A stretch of 64,000 nucleotides of DNA from Syntrophomonas sp. GTDB lineage: Bacteria > Bacillota > Syntrophomonadia > Syntrophomonadales > Syntrophomonadaceae. Below the pieces are notes generated by a model. It had not been told where the DNA came from. It saw only the letters and a program-made list of their open reading frames with translations, and searched no databases. A program made the translations under genes and the position numbers. The stretch lies in NCBI GenBank assembly GCA_016841245.1, contig JAENZN010000006.1:106197-170196 (forward strand), given 5' to 3'. Positions 43,711 to 51,510 of the stretch are shown piece after piece; the first letter of the stretch is position 1; every line of letters begins with the position of its first letter.

Positions 43711-45803
43711 GAGCACTGAGCAGCAAGATAGCAGCCGGTCAAGGCAAGCCGGCCCAGAATGATAAAATACTGACCACCTGTACCTACTGCGGTACTGGAT
43801 GTACATTGGAATTGAATATTAAGAATGAAAAAATTGTCGGTGTGACCTCCAATAGAGATGCAGAATGGAGCCCGGTCAACAAAGGTGCTCTGTGTGTAAA
43901 GGGACGTTTCGGCTGGGATTTTGTAAATTCTCCGGAAAGACTGACCACACCGCTGATCAAAGAAAATGGTGAATTCCGTCCCGCTTCCTGGGATGAAGCC
44001 CTGGATCTGGCCGCAAAGAAACTGAACGCGATAAAAGAAAAATACGGTCCAGACAGCCTGGCCACCTTTGCTTCGGCCCGGGTAAGCAATGAAGAGAATT
44101 ATCTGGCCCAGAAATTTGCCCGCGCGGCACTGGGTACTAATAATATTGATCACTGTGCCCGTCTCTGTCATTCAGTTAGTGTGGCTGGTATTGGAGCAGC
44201 CTTTGGAAGTGGAGCCATGACTAATTCTATAGAAGACTTGGCCCAGGACGCTGCCTGTACTTTTGTTATCGGAACCAATACTACTGAAAACCATCCGGTT
44301 ATTGGTTACAAGATCCGGCAGAATGTTGTGAAAAACGGAGCCAAATTGATTGTAGCCGATCCGCGCAGAGTTGAACTGGCTGAAATAGCAGATGTACATA
44401 TGCAGTTCCGGCCGGGAACAGATGTAGCACTTTTGAACGGGATGATGAATGTGATAATATCCGAAGGCCTGCTTGACCAGGAATTTATAGAAAAACGCAC
44501 CGAAGGCTTTGCAGAATTAAAAGAAATCCTGGAAAAATATACTCCGGAATACTCAGCCGGCATCACCGGCGTACCTGCCGAGGACATTCGTCAGGCCGCC
44601 CGTATTTATGCTGAAGCTGAAGCTGCCGCGATTTGTTATTCCATGGGCTTAACCCAGCACAGTACTGGGACTGACAACGTCAAGTCGGTCTGTAATCTGG
44701 CCATGATAACCGGCAATGTTGGAAGACCAGGGACCGGTATTAACGCACTGAGAGGCCAAAACAATGTTCAGGGAGCCTGTGATATGGGGGCACTGCCAGT
44801 GGTTTTCACCGCTTATCAGAAAGTAATTGATGATGCGGCCCGGGAGAAGTTTGAAAAGGCCTGGGGTCGTCCTTTATCTGGCACCAATGGATTAACTGTT
44901 ACCCAGACTATCCATGCAGCTTATGATGGAGTCATCAAGGGCATGTTCGTTTTTGGTGAAAATCCCATGGTCAGTGATCCGGATATTCAACATGTTGAAG
45001 ATGCTCTGGATAAGCTGGATTTCCTTCTGGTCCAGGATATCTTTTTAACTGAGACGGCTATGAAAGCGGATATAGTCCTGCCTGGAGTATGCTTTGCTGA
45101 AAAAGACGGTACCTTTACCAGCACTGAGCGAAGAGTGCAGAGAATAAGAAAAGCAGTTAGTGCCCCTGGTGAAGCCAGGGATGACTGGTGGATCATTTCT
45201 CAATTAGCTTCACGCATGGGTTATCCCATGTCATATGATTCGGCTGAGGAAATATTCGAGGAAATGCGTGCCCTCACTCCGTCTTATGCAGGAATGACCT
45301 ACGCTCGACTGGAAGGACCGGGACTTACCTGGCCCTGTCCGACTGAGGATCATCCTGGAACCCCTATCCTGCATAAGGAACAGTTTACGCGTGGTCTGGG
45401 ACTTTTCCATGCGCTGGATTTTAAAGAACCAGTCGAGCTGCCAGACGAAGAGTATCCTTTTATTTTGAGTACCGGCCGAAGTCTATACCATTATCACACC
45501 GGCAGCATGACCAGAAGATCGTCCGGTCTCAATAGTCATATGCCTGAAAACCGACTGCAGATCAACTCTAGAACAGCTGCCGAGCTGGGTATTAATGGCA
45601 ATGAGCACGTTCGCTTAAGTACACGAAGGGGTAGTATTATTCTGCAGGCCGAAATAACTGATATTTTAAAGGATAAGGTATTATTCACCTACTTCCATTT
45701 CGCTGAAGCTGCTGCTAATAGACTGACTGATTCCCATGCGTTAGACCCGGTCGCTGGTATCCCGGAATTCAAAGTCTGCGCTGCTAATCTGGAAAAGATT
45801 TAG
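43689..45803 (+). CDS. fdhA: Cytosolic formate dehydrogenase alpha subunit, catalytic part (frameshifted)
   Basis: 704 residues continuing the preceding ORF in the other frame (overlap 22 bases, no ribosome site before ATG 43689). Contains the molybdopterin 4Fe-4S start TTCTYCGTGCTLE, GALCVKGRFGWDF, the active-site region DHCARLCHSVSVAGIGAAFGSGAMTN with Cys in the Sec position, and the C-terminal MPT-binding STGRSLYHYHTGSMTRRS. Together with the NuoE/F-like genes this is an NAD-linked formate dehydrogenase. A base-calling error, a recent mutation or programmed -1 shifting could each explain the split. Confidence 0.92.
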   Translation: MYYGMPVGALSSKIAAGQGKPAQNDKILTTCTYCGTGCTLELNIKNEKIVGVTSNRDAEWSPVNKGALCVKGRFGWDFVNSPERLTTPLIKENGEFRPASWDEALDLAAKKLNAIKEKYGPDSLATFASARVSNEENYLAQKFARAALGTNNIDHCARLCHSVSVAGIGAAFGSGAMTNSIEDLAQDAACTFVIGTNTTENHPVIGYKIRQNVVKNGAKLIVADPRRVELAEIADVHMQFRPGTDVALLNGMMNVIISEGLLDQEFIEKRTEGFAELKEILEKYTPEYSAGITGVPAEDIRQAARIYAEAEAAAICYSMGLTQHSTGTDNVKSVCNLAMITGNVGRPGTGINALRGQNNVQGACDMGALPVVFTAYQKVIDDAAREKFEKAWGRPLSGTNGLTVTQTIHAAYDGVIKGMFVFGENPMVSDPDIQHVEDALDKLDFLLVQDIFLTETAMKADIVLPGVCFAEKDGTFTSTERRVQRIRKAVSAPGEARDDWWIISQLASRMGYPMSYDSAEEIFEEMRALTPSYAGMTYARLEGPGLTWPCPTEDHPGTPILHKEQFTRGLGLFHALDFKEPVELPDEEYPFILSTGRSLYHYHTGSMTRRSSGLNSHMPENRLQINSRTAAELGINGNEHVRLSTRRGSIILQAEITDILKDKVLFTYFHFAEAAANRLTDSHALDPVAGIPEFKVCAANLEKI

Positions 45804-46071
45804 CAAGCAAGAGAAATTTAAGATAGGTTTTCCGGTTCAGGTCAATGACCTTATGATACCCAACCTTAAAAGAAACTGGTGGTTATAAGGCATCAGTTTA
45901 GCAGAAAACATGCAATCAACGAGAGGCTGCCTCGGAATGAGCAGTACTCTGCAGGCAGACAGCTAATATATAAATTAAGCAGCCTTGGTTCGAACCGCCA
46001 TCGGACTGAGGCTGTTTAACTTCCTGTAATCTTTCGTAATTAAAACATAAATGTAATGATTTATAGTTTTT

Positions 46072-46716
46072 TTAAGGGCTTGATCCGGAATCATCCTCGG
46101 TGGCATCCAGTCGATAGAAACCCCAGCTTTTCCATTGCCACAAGGTAGGTTCTGAAGCATCGGAGTTTAAGAAATAAGATAGGAAAGAATAGCTGCCTTC
46201 TTGTATGAGCAGCTCATTTTTACCGTCCTCGTTCATGTCTTGTATCTGCAGGGATATGATTGGCTGGTCGAGGGCAGAAGACATCCACAATGGTTTAGCC
46301 TGATCTCCTGCCAGATCAAATAGAAAAAGGTGGCAGTGTATATGCTGGTCATTTAGCTGAAGCCAAAAGGGCATATCGTTTCCGAAACTTCCCTTTTTCC
46401 ATACTACCATTATCAGGTCTGCTTGCTTATCATGGTTGGCATCACCTATCACGAAGGAAGTCACCCGCCAGTCAGCGGGGGACTTCCATATTACTAACTC
46501 ATTTTGCATAATTTTAAGGCTGTGGTTTTCTAATATGTATGATTCTAAATGCCCATCATTATTAAGATCATAAGGCTCTATCAGAGCAGTCTGTCCTCCG
46601 GTGAGGAAGAAGCTGTAACCCATCCTGTAGGTCCATATTAGGCAGGCAACCAGGAAAAGCCCTATAAGAATTAGGATCCCGCGTAATCCGATTCGTAAAA
46701 TATTCGGCATAAACAT
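46072..46716 (-). CDS. FG-GAP/VCBS-like repeat protein, membrane anchored
   Basis: 214 residues: N-terminal helix (GLRGILILIGLFLVACLIW) and an extracellular region with three Asp-rich calcium-loop-like repeats (DLNNDGHLESYILE, DANHDKQADLIMVV, DMNEDGKNELLIQEG), as in integrin-type beta-propeller blades. Starts 9 bases after the DUF3160 gene ends, with AAGGGA before ATG, so the two are an operon. Role unknown; probably a surface accessory of the DUF3160 lipoprotein. Confidence 0.75.
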   Translation of the reverse strand: MFMPNILRIGLRGILILIGLFLVACLIWTYRMGYSFFLTGGQTALIEPYDLNNDGHLESYILENHSLKIMQNELVIWKSPADWRVTSFVIGDANHDKQADLIMVVWKKGSFGNDMPFWLQLNDQHIHCHLFLFDLAGDQAKPLWMSSALDQPIISLQIQDMNEDGKNELLIQEGSYSFLSYFLNSDASEPTLWQWKSWGFYRLDATEDDSGSSP

Positions 46717-46725
46717 AGCTATCCC

Positions 46726-48903
46726 TTAAGGGATTACAGAATAACATGGACCCGTTGCGGTAAAAACCTGAGTCCATGCAGGAGATTCGGGAGCTGCCTG
46801 GTTTTGCAGCATTTCACGCCATTTCTTATCGCTAAGGCGGTCAGAAGCTGCCCAGGGAAATTCATAATAAGAGTAAACCCCGCCCCGGGCTATCCTCAGT
46901 TTTCCATCCACCGGAACGACCGCGTATATTTCTGAGATAAAGCCGGTTCCTTCTTCCAGTACCGTATCCGGCGGAGCAGTAGCTACATCAGCAACTAATG
47001 CCGCAGGATTATCCCAGAGCTGGGAACGTGACTGGACATTATCGTCTTTTAACGCTTCCAGCCAGAAGTGCTCCAATTGCCCGCCGAAACTGCGAATTAA
47101 ATCATAATCTTCATCTGCAAGAGCAGTGTTACTTAGTTCTTTTTCAGATATTTCTTTCAATGAAAGAGCCAGATCTTCCATGCGCTCCAGACTGACCCGG
47201 TCTTCTTTAGCTAAGAAATCTCTATTATCCAGTCCCTCCCGGGTCATTACCGCCAGTGAGGCCAGGCGGCCATATAATTCGGGGTTTGGTTCTACATAAC
47301 CCCGGTCATCAACCTCTCCTTCTATTCCTCCGCCCATCTCTGCATATACCTGCTTAGCATATAGGATAGTATCATGCTTCAATTCGGTCCAACTGCCCAG
47401 ATAAGTGTTCAATTCTTTTAGATTCCAGGCCTGATTGAGCATGAAGGAAGGGTACCCTTCGGTTTTACCGGTGCTTAAAGGCTGTAGAGTGTAGAGCCAG
47501 CTCCAGTACAAATTTTGAGTCCAGGTGTTAATATCCAGTTTGCTTACATAAGACTGCATATTACTCATATTTTCCGGGTAATTAATGTACTCGGTGTCTC
47601 CTGATTCCTGCAGGATAGAGTAGGCTTCGCTGCTGCCCATAGCAGCTGGAATATCCAGCCCCTTGGGCAGTATTCTCCTTTCCCCACCCGGGTTTTCTTT
47701 TACTTCACGGTAAACCAGCCGCTGAAATATATCTGCATCCAGCGTATACCTTTGTCCCAGAAAACGGTAACCCTTTATTTCATTTTCCCGATCTGGCTGT
47801 AGGTTTTCATCGAAAATGGGGATGGAATTTATAAGCGGAGGGTTCAGTTTCTGCGCTTCGTTAATAAAACTGGTCCATTTATCAGCTGTCTTGGGAAGAT
47901 CCTCTATCTTGATTTCACTTCCATATATCTGATGGAGGAGCTTATTATACTGGTAATATCCGAGATCATCGCTTTTTCCTACGAAAAAGCAGGTTGGCTC
48001 ATAAATCTTTTCCCAGCTCTGCAGGTTGCTGTCCTGGTTGAGAGCCAGCGTGACCAGTGCTGCGGAACGAGTCTCATCTTCGTTTTTAAGCCGGAAAGTC
48101 AGACGTCCGTACCACATCATAGCCTGAAAATAGTTCTGCAGCTCTTCGGATTTGGTGTAGTGGCCGCGGGGGATATACTGGGTATAGTCTTCCTTTAAAT
48201 CCTCCAGAACATCCTGTTCAGTTTTACCGATATTCATAATTGGTGATAAAGCAGTTTCTCGATGCTGCTGGATTAGAGCCAGTTCCTTTTCAACTTCCGG
48301 CTGAACTGCTGCCGGTATGGCTGCCTGCGGGTCCAGGAGTAAAGTGCCTACTGAGAAGAAGGCCAGATTGCGCCGAGCAGCGTTTTCCCAGGTGCTTCCT
48401 TTTAAATTCTCATATTGCTGTAAAGTCTCATTTAACATTATGCTATTCAAATTAACTAATTCAGGGACCATGTAGTCTTTTTCCATGCTCTCCAGCAAGT
48501 GGTTAAAAAACAGGTGATAATTGTGCAGCATGGCATCTGTAGTAATAAAATTAGGAATACCATCATAACGGTTGGGTTCATACATCATAAAAAACTCTAC
48601 TCCAATGAAAGGTACAACTACAAAGCCGTTCTTAATTAGCAATTCCCGTGCCTCCGGGGAAAACTCAAAGCGAGTGCTGTTTTCCACGTTGCTCAAGTCC
48701 TGAGCTACCTGATAAGGTGAAACAGCAGGGTTAATAGTAACCGGAAATTCTGAATAGGCCGCAAACTCAGCAGCCTCAGCTGTCGGGTTCATTTTAACCT
48801 CGGTATCACTTGGGGTATTTTCCGAACATCCGCTTAACATTAAAGTCAATATCAGAAGAATAATTACCAGGGTACAAAATTTATTTTGTCTGACAAGCCG
48901 CAT
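46726..48903 (-). CDS. DUF3160 lipoprotein
   Basis: 725 residues with a lipoprotein signal (VIILLILTLMLSGC), so exported and lipid anchored. The mature part has DUF3160 features: NGFVVVPFIGVEFFMMYEPN, GIPNFITTDAMLHNYHLFFNHLLESMEK, PLSTGKTEGYPSFMLNQAW and ELKHDTILYAKQVYAEMGGG. These large helical proteins are common in clostridia and archaea; their function is unknown. GGAGGAG precedes its ATG at 48903. Confidence 0.9.
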   Translation of the reverse strand: MRLVRQNKFCTLVIILLILTLMLSGCSENTPSDTEVKMNPTAEAAEFAAYSEFPVTINPAVSPYQVAQDLSNVENSTRFEFSPEARELLIKNGFVVVPFIGVEFFMMYEPNRYDGIPNFITTDAMLHNYHLFFNHLLESMEKDYMVPELVNLNSIMLNETLQQYENLKGSTWENAARRNLAFFSVGTLLLDPQAAIPAAVQPEVEKELALIQQHRETALSPIMNIGKTEQDVLEDLKEDYTQYIPRGHYTKSEELQNYFQAMMWYGRLTFRLKNEDETRSAALVTLALNQDSNLQSWEKIYEPTCFFVGKSDDLGYYQYNKLLHQIYGSEIKIEDLPKTADKWTSFINEAQKLNPPLINSIPIFDENLQPDRENEIKGYRFLGQRYTLDADIFQRLVYREVKENPGGERRILPKGLDIPAAMGSSEAYSILQESGDTEYINYPENMSNMQSYVSKLDINTWTQNLYWSWLYTLQPLSTGKTEGYPSFMLNQAWNLKELNTYLGSWTELKHDTILYAKQVYAEMGGGIEGEVDDRGYVEPNPELYGRLASLAVMTREGLDNRDFLAKEDRVSLERMEDLALSLKEISEKELSNTALADEDYDLIRSFGGQLEHFWLEALKDDNVQSRSQLWDNPAALVADVATAPPDTVLEEGTGFISEIYAVVPVDGKLRIARGGVYSYYEFPWAASDRLSDKKWREMLQNQAAPESPAWTQVFTATGPCYSVIP

Positions 48904-49090
48904 AAATTTTCTCCTCCTTTATGAATCAGGCTTCTGTTTGTTGCCTTAATTAGAACTGAAATATTAATTACTATATTACCATACGATATGCCAGAATATT
49001 CCTTTCATTTGGATTAGGCATGTAAAAATTCCTTATTATATGGAAGAGGTGATTCAGCGTTTATTATCGGGAAAAAGAATAAATATATTT

Positions 49091-49120
49091 TTGGTAATAT
49101 AAGAAAACACGGATTATAAT
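49091..49120 (+). promoter_or_regulatory. Possible promoter
   Basis: TTGGTA, 18-base spacer, TATAAT (49115-49120). It could drive the small ORF and inositol-monophosphatase-like gene downstream. Nothing else is evident in 48904-49275. Confidence 0.45.
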
Positions 49121-49275
49121 AATGTAGAAGAACAAACATATTGATACAGGGTACAGTCCTAGGGAGGAAGCCTAACGCTATTCCAAAAAGTCGCAGTTGC
49201 CGGTTCCAGTTTATTTTTTTCTGTGGTAGTAAAAACTATGAAACACCAGCAGAGCTGCAAGAATAGTATTTTAGA

Positions 49276-49434
49276 ATGCTTGATGTCCCCAGAGGTAAGT
49301 ATACGGTATGGTTCGAGCGTAAGTGGGATTATGAAGATGCTTGGGAAGATCGTGTGCGTGTGCTGCTATTTCATAGAAAGGAGAAGCATATTTTATGCCT
49401 GTGCATTAGTGTGCTGAAGCTAGATGATGCTTGA
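49276..49434 (+). CDS. Small ORF, 52 residues, overlapping the next gene
   Basis: ATG 49276 opens MLDVPRGKYTVWFERKWDYE and EDRVRVLLFHRKEKHILCL, ending KLDDA. Composition is natural and the stop overlaps the following start by 11 bases, as in coupled genes; however there is no clear ribosome site before it. Family not recognised. Confidence 0.4.
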   Translation: MLDVPRGKYTVWFERKWDYEDAWEDRVRVLLFHRKEKHILCLCISVLKLDDA

Positions 49435-50224
49435 TTATATCAAAGTAATAACAGAAGTGAAAAGTTGGGTGCGGGAGGTCGGGGAAATTCAAAAGGAGCA
49501 CCTGGGTAAAGATATGATCATCAACACTAAGTCAACCGGTGTGGATCTGGTAACTGAGGTGGACCGATGGTCGGAAGAATATCTTATGCATGCTATTCGG
49601 GAGACTTACCCCGGTCATGCCATCTTATCAGAAGAATATGGTAAACATGATATAGCATCAGATTATTTATGGGTTATAGATCCACTGGACGGGACAACCA
49701 ATTATGCTCAGGGATTGCACGTATTTGCCATCTCTATAGCCCTTCAATATATGGCTAAAACCATGTTGGGTATAATATATGTACCGGTTTTGGATCAAAT
49801 GTTTGAGGCAGTCAGGGGGCAGGGTGCTTATCTTAATGGTAATGTGGTCCGGGTCAGTGGTAAGGAGAATTTGCCGGAATGTGTGCTGGCTACTGGTTTT
49901 CCATATGACCGGCTGGAAAACCCTGACAATAATGTAAACTATTTTTCCAGAATAACACCCCAGGTCAGAGGGATAAGGAGAATGGGATCTGCTGCCTATG
50001 ATCTGGCCAATGTATCGGCCGGTTTGCTGGATGGATACTGGGAATTGAACCTTAGTCCCTGGGATGTAGCAGCAGGAATATTGATTCTGGAGGAAGCAGG
50101 CGGAAAAGTGGTATATTTGCCTGAGAAAAGAGGTATTTCACTGGTAGCCGGGAATGAAGCTGTATGCAGGAAGATCCTGGATGAAATAAGAATTGTAGAC
50201 AGTATTGACACATTACTAATATAA
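49424..50224 (+). CDS. suhB: Inositol monophosphatase family protein
   Basis: 266-residue lithium-sensitive-phosphatase fold: metal ligands in LSEEYGKHD, WVIDPLDGTTNYAQG and SPWDVAAGILILEEAGGKV. Hydrolyses inositol-1-phosphate or related sugar phosphates; in bacteria also linked to ribosomal RNA processing. Start ATG 49424 (or 49427) overlaps the small upstream ORF; its own ribosome site is weak. Confidence 0.93.
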   Translation: MMLDYIKVITEVKSWVREVGEIQKEHLGKDMIINTKSTGVDLVTEVDRWSEEYLMHAIRETYPGHAILSEEYGKHDIASDYLWVIDPLDGTTNYAQGLHVFAISIALQYMAKTMLGIIYVPVLDQMFEAVRGQGAYLNGNVVRVSGKENLPECVLATGFPYDRLENPDNNVNYFSRITPQVRGIRRMGSAAYDLANVSAGLLDGYWELNLSPWDVAAGILILEEAGGKVVYLPEKRGISLVAGNEAVCRKILDEIRIVDSIDTLLI

Positions 50225-50377
50225 CTAATTGTCAGGAGCTTCTTTTTGCATGGGCCCCAGAAGGTAGAAGTGCGGATGACAGGGGAGACTTGAGAGATTG
50301 TACGGGAGTTATTAGGCAGTGCTGCCAGGATTAATTGTTCATATAGTATGCACCTGGATTATTAACCGGAAAAGGGG

Positions 50378-50938
50378 ATGAAAAAATTGCCCGGCGAAAA
50401 TGAAGCAAAAAAATCACCCGAAAAAGGACTCTTAATGGTAATTACCGGCAATGGGAAAGGCAAGACCACATCTGCATTTGGTCAGGCTTTACGGGCTACT
50501 GGCCAGGGACTTAGGGTATGTATTATTCAGTTCATGAAGGGACGCGAATATGGTGAAGTTCTAGCAGTTAAAAAGTATTTACCCGAGTTGACTTTTTATC
50601 AATATGGGCTGGACAGGTTTGTAATGCGGGATAATCCGGCATCTATAGATCTGGAATTAGCTGAAGAGGGATTTGCCAAAGCAAAAGAAGTAATTCAGAG
50701 TGGCGATTACGATATGGTCATCCTGGATGAAATTACTGTGGTTGCGGATTTCTGCCTGGTTCCTGAAGATGATATTATCGAGCTGATTAAAAATAAGCCT
50801 CCAGAGCTAGATCTTATTTTAACCGGCAGATATGCTTCCCAAAGCATACAAGATCTGGCCGACATGGTCAGTGAAGTAAGAGAGATAAAACATCATTATA
50901 ATGCCGGTATTAAAGATAGAGCAGGCATTGAGTATTGA
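50378..50938 (+). CDS. cobO: Cob(I)alamin adenosyltransferase (CobO/BtuR type)
   Basis: Adds the 5'-deoxyadenosyl group to cob(I)alamin to make coenzyme B12. 186 residues with P-loop VITGNGKGKTTSAFGQALRA, CIIQFMKGREYGE, YDMVILDEITVVADF and LTGRYASQSIQDLADMVSEV. Start is ATG 50378 or TTG 50387 (AAAGGGG fits the latter better). It lies directly upstream of the cobalamin riboswitch and uptake locus, so salvage and adenosylation of imported B12 are linked. Confidence 0.94.
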   Translation: MKKLPGENEAKKSPEKGLLMVITGNGKGKTTSAFGQALRATGQGLRVCIIQFMKGREYGEVLAVKKYLPELTFYQYGLDRFVMRDNPASIDLELAEEGFAKAKEVIQSGDYDMVILDEITVVADFCLVPEDDIIELIKNKPPELDLILTGRYASQSIQDLADMVSEVREIKHHYNAGIKDRAGIEY

Positions 50939-51052
50939 TATTGTGCGAATAATTACCTTACAGTGATGAATACCTGGCTGCTTAATAAAGCTGGAGTTGA
51001 AAAAACCTCTGTTCTGCCTGATGATCCAGGTATTATTTTCTTAGTATAATAT

Positions 51053-51081
51053 TTTACTATCCTCATAAGTTGCTGTATAAT
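51053..51081 (+). promoter_or_regulatory. Promoter ahead of the cobalamin riboswitch
   Basis: TTTACT, 17-base spacer, TATAAT (51076-51081), placing the transcript start about 30 bases before the aptamer. Confidence 0.6.
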
Positions 51082-51114
51082 TTCTTTGAATATAAGGTTT
51101 TAAAATTAAATAAG

Positions 51115-51300
51115 GTTTATTAGGCAGGAACCCGGGAAGCCGGTTAGAATCCGGCGTGGTCGCGCCACTGTAAAGGGGAAGTGAATCCACAAAGATGCCA
51201 CTGGATACGAGAAATCCGGGAAGGCGTGGAGGAACGATGATCCTGAGCCAGGAGACCGGGGCCTGTTGAAAGAACACCATTGTCTACGCGGAATAGGCGA
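51115..51300 (+). ncRNA. Cobalamin riboswitch
   Basis: Contains the conserved core GGGAAGCCGG...AATCCGGCG (51134-51155), GCCACTGTAAAGGGGAAG (51164-51181), paired GATGCCACTGG, and the B12-box-like GAGCCAGGAGACC (51245-51257). A terminator follows at 51336, so bound adenosylcobalamin would stop transcription of the surface protein and ECF transporter genes downstream. Confidence 0.95.
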
Positions 51301-51335
51301 GTGTTCCCATTACTTGATATGTGCCCTTCTCAATA

Positions 51336-51373
51336 GGAACTCCGTTTAAGCTACCGGGGTTCCATTTATTTTT
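51336..51373 (+). terminator. Riboswitch expression-platform terminator
   Basis: GGAACTCCG pairs with CGGGGTTCC around TTTAAGCTAC, followed by ATTTATTTTT. Position after the aptamer and before the first gene fits transcriptional control. Confidence 0.75.
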
Positions 51374-51510
51374 AAATATGGAAAATAATTACGTTTAATT
51401 ACTGTATTTAAATCTCCAGGGTTGGCAAGTATGGGACTAAAATTACCTAGCTATGAGCTGGGTAATGAGTAAGTATTCATATTTTGTAAAACTTGATTGG
51501 AGGGATTACT

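Noticed and set aside
45804..46071. fdhD or another accessory gene after the formate dehydrogenase
   Set aside because: No open frame with family features; only weak hairpins.
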